Origin: Acidobacteriota bacterium | GTDB taxonomy: Bacteria > Acidobacteriota > Thermoanaerobaculia > Multivoradales > Multivoraceae | Assembly: GCA_011523565.1 (NCBI GenBank) | Contig: WTGL01000055.1 | Span: 1-34,250, forward strand | Direction: 5' to 3' | DNA length: 34,250 bases | In this document: positions 14,371-22,952 of the stretch, piece after piece | How positions within the stretch are numbered: position 1 is the first letter of the stretch | Layout: the number at the start of each line of letters is the position of its first letter | Position numbers and translations under genes: made by a program | The notes under the pieces: model-generated | Told to the model about the DNA's origin: nothing | Databases searched by the model: none | Seen by the model: the letters and a program-made list of their open reading frames with translations, nothing else

Positions 14371-15780
14371 CTACGGGCGTCGGAGCGCTTCGGTCTCCAG
14401 GAACCGCTCCTTGAGCCGCACCGCCTGCTCGAGGTCGAGCACCAGGTAGATCTCGTTCGGGCGCGGCCCGCGCCGGAGGTAGTCGTAGAGATAGCCGGGG
14501 AGCTTGTCGTGGCGGCCGAGGGCGCGCCAGAACGCCTCTTCCGCGAGGTCGCGGACGCGTTCGGAGAACGGAGTCGTCACGCGATGCTCGAACGGACGCA
14601 GATCGTGCATCGCCTCCAGGGCCAGGTAGTTCATCCGCCTGGTCGTCTCATCGACCGGGTACGACAGCACGGTGTCGAAGGGCAGCTCGTCGCCGAACCA
14701 CGGTGACAGGGACTCGAGCGCCGTGTTCGGCCCCAGGGGGTAAGGCTCGGCGCGGGTCGCGTGGTTCGTGTAGAGCAGCAGCGATCCCTCGAAGCCGCGT
14801 TCCTCCAGCGCCTCGATCAACGCCACCGTCGTGTACTGGTGGTCGGCGTGGCTGTCGAGCAGGGGGTTGGGCGCCGCGATCAGGTCGGGACCGGTCCAGT
14901 CGACCTCCCGTCGCAGGTCCGCGACGAGGGCCGGCCAGCTCGACTCGAACGGTCTGGTCGCCAGTTGCGGCTCCGTGTTGACCTGCCGGAACAGGCCCGG
15001 ATCCTCGAGTTCCGTGAGGATCGGTGGCACGATTCCGGGCCGCCGCTCGTAGAGCGTGCGCAGAACGCCGTCGAAGTGCCCGAGGTTGCGGGAACGGCTG
15101 ATCGGCACGCCGCCCAGGAAGGGCACGGTCAGGCTGTCCCAGGTGCGGATCAGGCCCTTGATGCGATAGTGCTCGCCGTTGTCGGGGAACAGGCCTCCGT
15201 AGTTCTTGCCGCCGTAGTCGCCGGCGGTCACGGTGACCACATCGGCGTGAGTGGTTGCGTAGAGGCCGAAGGCGGCGATCTCGGCGTCGTCGGGGTGGGG
15301 GGCAACGACCAGCACCCTGGTCGAGGTGTCGATGGGTTGGTTGGCGAAGGTGACCAGACGGGCCGACCCCGTGCGCCATCCGATCTGCCGGCCGACCATG
15401 TCGATGGGGCCGCCGCCCGCCGCCGGCGAGACGTTGAGGTAGCGCCGGCCGGTCGAGCGCGGAGCGAAGGACTGGGAGAAGGTCTCGTCCCCCGAACGGA
15501 ACTCGATGTAGGGAGCCAGTGACGGAAAGAGGGGCCTGGTCTTGACGTGGAGTTCGAGGAACGCGGTGATGCCCGAGCGGGCAGCCTCCGGCGGCCACTC
15601 GAATCCCCTGCGGGTGAGGAGGACCTCGAAGGTCTGCGCGTCGCGCCGCTCCAGGGCGTAGTCGTGCGCCTGACGCGGATCGTGCCGGAAGAAGTTCCGG
15701 TAGGAGCTGCCGCGGCAGTGGCCCCAGAGTCCGACCGCCACCAGGGCGATCAGCAGGGCGGCGGAGCGACGGGCACTCAC
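14371..15780 (-). CDS. PIG-L/LmbE family deacetylase with N-terminal membrane anchor or signal
   Basis: A 469-residue protein. Residues about 6-20 are hydrophobic (AALLIALVAVGLWG), giving an anchor or signal. A roughly 130-residue N-terminal beta-rich region without a recognised domain follows. The PIG-L domain then starts at VLVVAPHPDDAEIAAFGLY, with His162 and the Asp164/Asp165 pair of the zinc-binding HPDD motif, and later DSHADHQYTT provides the second histidine cluster. Family members remove acetyl groups from N-acetylglucosamine-type substrates in the presence of zinc; the substrate here is unknown. The long region before the domain suggests an extracytoplasmic form. Its GTG start overlaps the dnaE stop (GTGA), so it is translated from the dnaE message. 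It is convergent with the propeller/cytochrome gene, 13 bases away. Confidence 0.87.
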   Translation of the reverse strand: MSARRSAALLIALVAVGLWGHCRGSSYRNFFRHDPRQAHDYALERRDAQTFEVLLTRRGFEWPPEAARSGITAFLELHVKTRPLFPSLAPYIEFRSGDETFSQSFAPRSTGRRYLNVSPAAGGGPIDMVGRQIGWRTGSARLVTFANQPIDTSTRVLVVAPHPDDAEIAAFGLYATTHADVVTVTAGDYGGKNYGGLFPDNGEHYRIKGLIRTWDSLTVPFLGGVPISRSRNLGHFDGVLRTLYERRPGIVPPILTELEDPGLFRQVNTEPQLATRPFESSWPALVADLRREVDWTGPDLIAAPNPLLDSHADHQYTTVALIEALEERGFEGSLLLYTNHATRAEPYPLGPNTALESLSPWFGDELPFDTVLSYPVDETTRRMNYLALEAMHDLRPFEHRVTTPFSERVRDLAEEAFWRALGRHDKLPGYLYDYLRRGPRPNEIYLVLDLEQAVRLKERFLETEALRRP

Positions 15781-18700
15781 CGCGGACCGGGAGGCGGAGG
15801 ACCGAGGTACTCGCAGTGGCCCCGCGCGCCGAGCAACTCGTCGATCTCGCCCTTGATCGCTTCGCCTATGGGGGCGCGACTGCCGTTGGCGCCAGCGGTG
15901 ACGATCGCGTCGTCGAGTTCGATCCTGAACTCCACGTCGACTCCTCCGTTCGGCCTGCCGTTCGCGCCTTTGCGCCGGTGCCGGTCGAGCAGGTCGCGGA
16001 GACGTTCCAGATCGTCGTCGAGGCTGTTGCCGGCGCTTGCCGTGCCACTCGTGCCGTCGAGGTGGATGCGGAGGCGCCGCGATAGCTTCGCCTCGGCCTC
16101 TCCGGTGCCGATCACCCTGCTGACGACCAGGTTCGGGTCCTCGCGACGCCGGTCGACCCTGCCGACGAAGAACAGGACGGCGCCGCGGTCGAGAGCCGCC
16201 TCGTAGTCGGAATAGACATCCGCGAACAGAACGCCCTCGATCCGGTCGCTTCGATCCTCGAGTTGAACGATCGCCATCTTCTGGCCGGGATTGCGCCCCT
16301 TCCGGGTGCGGGTCGTGCGGACGCCGCCCAGCAGGGCGCCCAGGACGACTTCGGTCTCCGCCGGCAGCGTCTTCAACTGCTCGACGTTCACGTTGCCGAA
16401 ACGCTCGAGCAGCTCCCGGTGATCGTCCAGTGGATGACTGGTGGCGAAGAACCCGAGTGCTTCCTTCTCGTAACCGAGGAGTTCGCTCGTGCTCCAGGGC
16501 GGCACCGAAGGCAGGTCCTGGTCGGCTTCCTCCTCGGCCTGGGCGTCGTCCGCGCCATCGAAGAGCAGGCTCGCCTGTCCGCTCTCCCGATCGGCCGCGG
16601 CGCGCTGACCCGCCTTGATGGCCGGTTCGAGCGCCTGGAGCATGGCCGCGCGTTTGTCCTGCCCGTGAATCCGGTCGAAAGCGCCCGACTTGATCAGGGC
16701 GTCGATCGCGGTGCGGTTGACGACTTGGAGCGGAACCCGGCGGCAGAAGTCCCACAGACTGCGGAAGGGGCCGCCGTCATTTCGCGCCTCGAGGATCGCG
16801 CGCACGGCCTTCTCGCCGACGCCCTTGACCGCGGACAGCCCGAAGCGGATGTGTCCGTTGGCGGTGCCGTGCTCCTCGCCGGGATCGAAGACGACGTGGA
16901 AGCGCACTCCGGAGCGGTCGATGTCGGGCGGGCCGACCTCGATTCCCGTACCGCCACCGGGGAGCCTGACCCGCGCGCATTCGTCCACGTAGTGGACCAG
17001 CTTGTCCGTGTTGTCGGCGGCGTAGGTGAGGACCGCGGCCATGTACTGGACCGGGAAGTACGTCTTCAGGTATGCCGTCTGGTAGGCGAGCAGGGTGTAG
17101 CCCACGGAGTGGGACTTGTTGAAGCCGTAGCCCGCGAACTCCTCGATCAGGCCGAACAACTGGGCTGCCTGGGCCCTGTCCAGTCCCTTCTCCTGGGCGC
17201 CGGAGAGAAAGCGCTTCTGAGCGGCGTTGATCGTCTTGCGGCTCTTCTTGCTGATCGCCTTGATCAGGGTGTAGGCCTCGCGCAGCGGCACATCGCCCAG
17301 CTCGTGGACGATCTGCATGACCTGTTCCTGGTAGACCATGATGCCGTGGGTGTCGGCGGTGTGACGGTCGACGATCTCGTGGACCTGGGGAGCCTTCTCG
17401 CGGCCGTGCTTGCGGTCGCAGTAGGTGCCGATGAGCGCCATCGGACCGGGCCGGAAGAGCGCGTTGGCGGCGACCAGGTCCCCGAGCCGGTCGGGCTTCA
17501 TCTGCAGCAGCAGGTTGCGCATGCCCTCCGACTCGAACTGGAACGTGCCCGCGGTGTCGGCGCGGGCGAAGACCTCCAGCACCTGCGAGTCGGCGAGGTC
17601 GATGCGGTCGAGATCGAGCGGGTCGCTACCTTCGGGAGCGCCCGGAACCGCCGCCGCGATCGCTTCCGGCGGCAGCGTCTCGCGGACCAGTTGGCGGCAG
17701 CGCTCGATGATCGAGAGCGTGGTCAACCCCAGGAAGTCCATCTTCAGCAGGCCCATCTTCTCGACCGTCGGGCCGTCCCACTGGGTGACCAGAACTTCCC
17801 TGGAGCCCTGGCTGCGGTTGGTCGCCAGGGGTACGAGGTTCTCGAGCGGCTGGGTCGCGATGACGAGCCCGGCGGCGTGGACGCCGCTGTGCCGGGTGAT
17901 GCCCTCGAGTTCCCTGGCGGTGTCGATGACTCCCCGGACCTGCTCGTCGCCGTCGTACAGCTCCCTGAGCTCCTTCTCGCGTTCGAGCGCCTGGTCGATC
18001 GTGACGCCGAGTTCGGCGCCGATCAGCTTGGAGATCCGGTCGACCTGGGGTAGCGGGAGTTCATGCACCCGCCCGACATCGCGGATCGCCGCCCGGGCCT
18101 TCATCGTGCCGAAGGTGATGATCTGGGCGACGTAGCCGTACTTCTCGCGGACGTACTCGAGGATCTCGGCCCGGCCGTCCTGGCACAGGTCGATGTCGAT
18201 GTCGGGGTACTCGCTCCGGTCGGGGTCGGTGAAGCGCTCGAACAGGAGGCCGTAGCGAACGGGACAGGCATGGGAGAGGCCCAGGGTGTAGCCGACCATC
18301 GTGCCCACGCCTGAACCGCGTGCGGCCGCCGGGATGCCGCGCTTGCGGGCTTCGTTGACGAAATCCCAGACGATCAGGAAGTAGGCGCTGATCCTCTTGC
18401 CCGCGAGCACAGAGAGTTCGTGGTCGAGCCGGCGCCGGTGCGCGTCCTGTATCCGGTCTCCGTACCGCCAGATCAGGCCGGCTTCGCTCAGTTCGCGCAG
18501 AGCCCGATCGCAGTCGGCGTGAAGCGCGGCCAGCTCCTCCTCGCCGGGCTGCTCGGCGAGGGGCGCCACCCGGTAGCGGGCGCAGAAGCGATCGAACCAC
18601 GCCCCGCTGCCCGGCGCGGGTTCCGTCGCTCCCGCCGGCGGCGGAGGAACCTCGATTCGTTCGACCCGCACCAGTGGCGCGTGATTGGCGGAGAAGTCGA

Positions 18701-19592
18701 GTTCGACGTTGCAGCGGTCGGCGATGCGCCGGGTGTTCACCAGCGCGTCGGCCGTCTCGGGCGCGCCGAAGAGCTCGGCCATCTGCTCGGGGCTCTTGAC
18801 GTAGAGCTCACTCGGGTAGTGGAGGCGGTCCTCGGCCTGCTTGGACTTGCCCGTCGAAACGCAGATCAGCGTGTCGTGGCTATCCCAGTCCTCGGCAGTG
18901 AGGAAGTGCGAATCGTTGTCGCAGACGATGGGCAGGTCGAGGTCGGATGCAAGGCGCAGGATCTGTTCGTTGACTTCCTCCTGCTCCGGTGTTTTGTGGC
19001 TCTGCAGCTCGAGGTAGAAGCAGGGCTCCCCGTTCTCGTCGGCGGGAAACGTGCGCTGGTGCCACTCCGCTTCTTGGCGAGCCCGCGCGTAGTGCTCTCC
19101 ATTGCCGGTTTCGATGTGCTTGCGCAGGTGGTAGGCGAGCGAGGAGCCGAGGTGACCGTTGATGGCGATCAGACCCTCGTTCCACCGCAGCAGCGTCTCC
19201 CGTTTGTCCATCCGCGGCTTGTAGTAGAAGCCCTCTACATAGCTGTCGGATGAGAGCTTGACCAGGTTGCGCCAGCCGGCCTCGTTGCGGGCGAGAAGCA
19301 CCAGGTGGAAGCCGCCGTCCGCGACGCCCTGAGTTTCCTTGTGGCGGCGATCCGACGTCTCCGTGTTGACGTCGGGCGCAACATAGGCCTCGATGCCCAG
19401 AATGGGCTTGATGCCCTTCTTCCGGCAGGCTTCGTAGAAGGCGACGGCGCCGAACAGGTTGCCGTGGTCGGTAAGCGCCACGGCGTCCATGCCGAGTTCC
19501 GCAATGCGGTCGACCAGGGGCCCGATCCGGTTGCCTCCGTCGAGCAGCGAGTACTCGGAGTGGAGGTGAAGGTGGACGAAGTCCGGGGCCAT
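15777..19592 (-). CDS. dnaE: DNA polymerase III subunit alpha
   Basis: A 1271-residue replicative polymerase, somewhat longer than the roughly 1160 residues of the E. coli enzyme. It opens with the PHP domain (VHLHLHSEYSLLDGG, then ALTDHGNLFGAVAFYEACRK), whose metal-binding residues look intact. The family-C polymerase core carries the catalytic aspartates Asp464 and Asp466 in PDIDIDLCQDGRAEILEYV and Asp619 in KMDFLGLTTLSI; their spacing matches E. coli Asp401/403/555 within one residue. The tandem helix-hairpin-helix region (LIEEFAGYGFNKSHSVGYTLLAYQTAYLK lies just before it), the OB fold (MAIVQLEDRSDRIEGVLFADVY) and a C-terminal tail follow. ATG 19592 begins right before the PHP motif; no good ribosome site is seen. 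It is probably the essential DnaE1. Coupling to a PIG-L gene is unusual. Confidence 0.97.
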   Translation of the reverse strand: MAPDFVHLHLHSEYSLLDGGNRIGPLVDRIAELGMDAVALTDHGNLFGAVAFYEACRKKGIKPILGIEAYVAPDVNTETSDRRHKETQGVADGGFHLVLLARNEAGWRNLVKLSSDSYVEGFYYKPRMDKRETLLRWNEGLIAINGHLGSSLAYHLRKHIETGNGEHYARARQEAEWHQRTFPADENGEPCFYLELQSHKTPEQEEVNEQILRLASDLDLPIVCDNDSHFLTAEDWDSHDTLICVSTGKSKQAEDRLHYPSELYVKSPEQMAELFGAPETADALVNTRRIADRCNVELDFSANHAPLVRVERIEVPPPPAGATEPAPGSGAWFDRFCARYRVAPLAEQPGEEELAALHADCDRALRELSEAGLIWRYGDRIQDAHRRRLDHELSVLAGKRISAYFLIVWDFVNEARKRGIPAAARGSGVGTMVGYTLGLSHACPVRYGLLFERFTDPDRSEYPDIDIDLCQDGRAEILEYVREKYGYVAQIITFGTMKARAAIRDVGRVHELPLPQVDRISKLIGAELGVTIDQALEREKELRELYDGDEQVRGVIDTARELEGITRHSGVHAAGLVIATQPLENLVPLATNRSQGSREVLVTQWDGPTVEKMGLLKMDFLGLTTLSIIERCRQLVRETLPPEAIAAAVPGAPEGSDPLDLDRIDLADSQVLEVFARADTAGTFQFESEGMRNLLLQMKPDRLGDLVAANALFRPGPMALIGTYCDRKHGREKAPQVHEIVDRHTADTHGIMVYQEQVMQIVHELGDVPLREAYTLIKAISKKSRKTINAAQKRFLSGAQEKGLDRAQAAQLFGLIEEFAGYGFNKSHSVGYTLLAYQTAYLKTYFPVQYMAAVLTYAADNTDKLVHYVDECARVRLPGGGTGIEVGPPDIDRSGVRFHVVFDPGEEHGTANGHIRFGLSAVKGVGEKAVRAILEARNDGGPFRSLWDFCRRVPLQVVNRTAIDALIKSGAFDRIHGQDKRAAMLQALEPAIKAGQRAAADRESGQASLLFDGADDAQAEEEADQDLPSVPPWSTSELLGYEKEALGFFATSHPLDDHRELLERFGNVNVEQLKTLPAETEVVLGALLGGVRTTRTRKGRNPGQKMAIVQLEDRSDRIEGVLFADVYSDYEAALDRGAVLFFVGRVDRRREDPNLVVSRVIGTGEAEAKLSRRLRIHLDGTSGTASAGNSLDDDLERLRDLLDRHRRKGANGRPNGGVDVEFRIELDDAIVTAGANGSRAPIGEAIKGEIDELLGARGHCEYLGPPPPGPR

Positions 19593-19731
19593 GCTCGGTA
19601 GGAAGAGTCTACGCCGCGGGCGGGGGATCGGAATCGCGCCACCCGCTGTGACGGCGCAAGCTTCTCACCGCCGGGTCACCGGTGCAAGAGTTGATGTCCG
19701 GTTTCTCCTCCCTCTTTCCGTCTAAGTCTGT

Positions 19732-21942
19732 GTGGCCGCGGTCCCGAGGTCAGCCAGGAGGACCCCGGCGCTGGTTCGGGCGCCGCTTCTGCCCCTGGCC
19801 GCAGTGCTCGTGGTCGCGCTCGCCGTGGGTGGGCGCGGCCGCGAGCAGCCAGGCGTTTTCGACCCGGCGCGGCCGGTCACCGCCGACGTCGCCGTGCCCC
19901 TGCTTGGTGCGGGGGCCTGGCACCGCGCCCGGGACGGCTGGACTGCGAGGGTGCGGATCGTCGCGGTCGAACAGGCCGGCCGCAAGGTCGGCGGCCCGGA
20001 CCGTGCCTGGCTTCGGCTCCGCGGCGGTTTGCCGCCGCCTCCCGACCGGCGCCTGCGGGTTCGCGGCTACCTGAGCCGGCGTCAGTCGTACCTGAATCTA
20101 CGTTCTTCGAGCCCGGGGCACTGGGGACTGAACGTGAAGAGCCGCCGGCTTCTCGACGGCATGGGAGAAGAGCCGGGCCCGCTCCTGCGGACCGCGGTCG
20201 GACTGCGGCAACGGCTCCTCGAGCCGGTGGCTTCGAGCGCCCGGCCGGGAGCGATCCTGGCCCAGGCCCTGGTGTTCGGAGATGGACGCCGTGTGCCTCC
20301 CGACCTCAGGACGGGCCTGCGGCGCGCCGGTCTCTCGCACCTGCTCGCGGTGTCGGGCCTGCACGTGGGTCTGATTCTGGGCGGTTTCTGGTGGCTCCTG
20401 GGCGGGATCTCGAATCGGCTGACCGCGGTCTCCGGTGGCACGGTTCTGCTCCTTTATGGCTGCCTTGTCGGCCCGAGACCGTCGTTGCTGCGAGCGACGG
20501 TCATGGCTCTGCTCGTCATCCTGGCGGTGGCGATCGAAAGACCGCCGCAGGCGCTCAACTCGCTTTGCGCCGCTCTGATCCTGATCCTGTCCTTCAACCC
20601 GGGCGCGGCCTTCGATCTCGGCTTCCAACTCAGCTTTCTGGCCACCGCGGGGATCCTCCTCCTGACGCCGCGACTGCTGGAGCGGTGGCGGTGCAAGGCC
20701 ACCGGGCCCGTGGGCCATCTTGCGACCGGCCTGGCCGTGACCGTCGCCGCCCAGCTCGCCACTCTCCCGATCGTCGCCGTGAGGATCGGCGTGCTGACGC
20801 CGCTGGCGCCGGCGCTCAACCTCCTGTTCGTGCCCTGGACCGCGTTGACGCTCGGGGTTTCGCTGATGTGGGTGGTCATGGCGGCGGGGGCGGGGGTACC
20901 GCTGTTATCGGTGGTCGCCGAACCGGGCGCCGCCGTGCTCCTGGGAGTGCTCGATGCCCTGAGCGTGCCGTTCACGTGGCTTGCGGAACTGCCTCCAGGG
21001 CCATGGCTGGCCATTCCGGTGAGCGTTCCGTTCAAGGACGCCCTGGTGCTGGCGATCTGGCTCGGCATCCTCCTGTCCGGATTGCGCCGGGCGGTCTACG
21101 CGCTGTCTCTCGTGCTTGCCTGTACACCGGGGCTTGGCGACCCGGAACCGAGGCTCGTGATGCTCGATGTGGGGCAGGGGGAATCCCTGTTGTTGCAAAG
21201 CGGTGACGGCGGGCCGGTCATCCTCGTCGACGGCGGAGGGTTTCGGCAGGGCAACTTCGCGGAGGCGGCGCTGCTTCAGGCTCTGGCCGCCGAGGGAATC
21301 CACCGGATCGACCTGGCGGTCCTGTCGCATGGGGACGCGGACCACTGCCGTGGTCTGCTCGAACTCGCCCGGTACCTGCGGATCGAGCGTCTCTGGGCGG
21401 CAGGGGCGGAAGTGCGGGATGGCTGCGGCCGGGAACTCGTTCAGCGACTCTCCGGGCGCGTACGACTGGTCGAGCGAGGTCACGCGGATGCGCTCGGCCT
21501 GTGGCGGCTCCGCGTCGTTCATCCCGGGCCCGATCCGGGCGCTCACGGCAACTCGGCGTCTCTCGTGGTCCGCGCCTGTGCCGGGCGTTCCTGCGCGTTG
21601 CTCACCGGTGACCTGGACCTGGCCGGCGAGAGGGAGCTTCTGGCCTGGATCCGGAGCCGGGGAGGATCGCTTCGAAGCGATGTCCTCAAGGTGGCCCACC
21701 ACGGCAGCCGCACGTCGACCGGCCTCGAGTTCCTCGATGCCGTCAAACCTCGGATGGCCTTGATGTCGGCCGGCCGACGCAATCCGTACGGCCATCCGGC
21801 CCCGGAGGTCGTCGAGCGGATTGAACGCCGAGGAGCCCGGGTCCTGCGCACGGATCGGCACGGACGGATCGAAGTCCGTTTCCGGCGCCATGAAACCGGC
21901 GTTCGGCGTCCCGTCTTTCAGGTTCGGGCGTGGCCTCGCTGA
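19732..21942 (+). CDS. comEC: ComEC/Rec2 family DNA uptake channel protein
   Basis: A 736-residue inner-membrane protein of natural transformation. It has the three usual parts: an N-terminal membrane segment (LLPLAAVLVVALAVGG) with a soluble OB-like region; a multi-helix competence domain starting at GLSHLLAVSGLHVGLILGG and running to about residue 470; and a C-terminal metallo-beta-lactamase domain (MLDVGQGESLLLQS, then LSHGDADHCRG, and KVAHHGSRTSTG). The metal-binding H-x-D-x-D-H motif is intact, consistent with the proposed nuclease that degrades the non-transported strand. The GTG start at 19732 has no strong ribosome site. It is divergent from dnaE across 139 bases and directly precedes miaA. 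Other com genes are not in the window. Confidence 0.93.
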   Translation: MAAVPRSARRTPALVRAPLLPLAAVLVVALAVGGRGREQPGVFDPARPVTADVAVPLLGAGAWHRARDGWTARVRIVAVEQAGRKVGGPDRAWLRLRGGLPPPPDRRLRVRGYLSRRQSYLNLRSSSPGHWGLNVKSRRLLDGMGEEPGPLLRTAVGLRQRLLEPVASSARPGAILAQALVFGDGRRVPPDLRTGLRRAGLSHLLAVSGLHVGLILGGFWWLLGGISNRLTAVSGGTVLLLYGCLVGPRPSLLRATVMALLVILAVAIERPPQALNSLCAALILILSFNPGAAFDLGFQLSFLATAGILLLTPRLLERWRCKATGPVGHLATGLAVTVAAQLATLPIVAVRIGVLTPLAPALNLLFVPWTALTLGVSLMWVVMAAGAGVPLLSVVAEPGAAVLLGVLDALSVPFTWLAELPPGPWLAIPVSVPFKDALVLAIWLGILLSGLRRAVYALSLVLACTPGLGDPEPRLVMLDVGQGESLLLQSGDGGPVILVDGGGFRQGNFAEAALLQALAAEGIHRIDLAVLSHGDADHCRGLLELARYLRIERLWAAGAEVRDGCGRELVQRLSGRVRLVERGHADALGLWRLRVVHPGPDPGAHGNSASLVVRACAGRSCALLTGDLDLAGERELLAWIRSRGGSLRSDVLKVAHHGSRTSTGLEFLDAVKPRMALMSAGRRNPYGHPAPEVVERIERRGARVLRTDRHGRIEVRFRRHETGVRRPVFQVRAWPR

Positions 21943-21959
21943 GGGGCTATCCTGCTTCC

Positions 21960-22952
21960 ATGCCGGAACCCGCGTGGCAGCTGATCGCCGTCCTCGGCCC
22001 GACGGCGAGCGGCAAGAGCGCCTTCGCGATGGAGCTGGCCAAGGTTTTCGGACAGAGGGGAATCGACGCCGAACTGATCAGCGCCGACGCGCTGCAGGCC
22101 TATCGGGGCTTCGACATCGGCACCGCGAAGCCGGGGCCGCGGGCGCGGACCCGGGTTCGGCATCACCTGGTTGACGTGCTCGAACCGCACCAGGCGTTCT
22201 CGGCAGGGGAGTTTGCGCGCCGGGCGCGCACGGCGGTCGAGGAGATCGAGGATCGGCGCCGTCTGCCACTCCTGGCAGGCGGCAGCGGCTTCTACGTTCG
22301 CGCCCTGTTCGAGGGCCTGGCGCCGGTGCCGCCGGTTCCGCGTGAAGTGCGGCGCCGCTTGCGGAGCGAACTCCAGGCAAGAGGCCTCGCTGAACTCCTG
22401 GAGGAGCTGGCGAGCGTCGACCCGGAGAGCGCGGCAGGTCTTTCCGCTGGTGACACGCATCGGATCCTCAGGGCGTTGGAGGTTGTTCGTTCTACCGGCC
22501 GCGCGCTTCCCGCCTGGCACCGGATGGGGTCGGAACTGGCACTTCGGAGGCGGGTGCTCAAGGTTGGATTGACCCTGCCGAGGGCCCTTCTGTACGATGC
22601 CGTCGAGGCGCGCGCCAGACGCATGCTCGAGCTTGGCTGGCTGGCCGAAGTGAGGCGTCTGCGGGAATGCGCGAGTTGTCGCGATGAGCGTTCGTGGGAT
22701 GAGTTGCCGGCGTGTCAGGCCATCGGCTACCGGCAACTCGCCGCTCACCTCGATGGAAAGCTGACCCTGGAGCAGGCCTTGGAGGAGACGATCCGCGCCA
22801 CACGTCGTTACGCCAAGCGGCAGGAGACCTGGTTCCGCCGCGAGAAGGACGTCTGCTGGGTCGACGCCTCGCGTCGCGAAGGCGTCGAACGGGTGACTGA
22901 ACGGATCGCCCGGACCCTGGTGGGAGAGAGGCCGGCCGAGGTGTGGCGGTGA
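21960..22952 (+). CDS. miaA: tRNA dimethylallyltransferase
   Basis: A 330-residue enzyme that adds the dimethylallyl group to A37 of tRNAs reading codons that begin with U. The P-loop is GPTASGKS (residues 13-20). SADALQAYRGFDIGTAKP is the DSxQ(V/I)Y...IGTAKP substrate region, slightly altered (ALQAY), and LAGGSGFYVRALFEG is the next conserved block. The C-terminal QAIGYRQLAAHLDG and RYAKRQETWFRR motifs are present. ATG 21960 is preferred over GTG 21930, which overlaps comEC, because the family's N-terminus begins right there and GAGGGG lies upstream. It ends by overlapping the start of the next gene (GTGA), so the two are likely coupled. Confidence 0.97.
   Translation: MPEPAWQLIAVLGPTASGKSAFAMELAKVFGQRGIDAELISADALQAYRGFDIGTAKPGPRARTRVRHHLVDVLEPHQAFSAGEFARRARTAVEEIEDRRRLPLLAGGSGFYVRALFEGLAPVPPVPREVRRRLRSELQARGLAELLEELASVDPESAAGLSAGDTHRILRALEVVRSTGRALPAWHRMGSELALRRRVLKVGLTLPRALLYDAVEARARRMLELGWLAEVRRLRECASCRDERSWDELPACQAIGYRQLAAHLDGKLTLEQALEETIRATRRYAKRQETWFRREKDVCWVDASRREGVERVTERIARTLVGERPAEVWR

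Noticed and set aside
16263-18053. 596-residue plus-strand open frame inside dnaE
   Set aside because: Antisense shadow of the polymerase core, whose catalytic motifs are intact on the other strand.
19677-19684. CACCGGTG palindrome in the dnaE-comEC gap as an operator
   Set aside because: Eight bases only, with no second copy or neighbouring regulator to support it.
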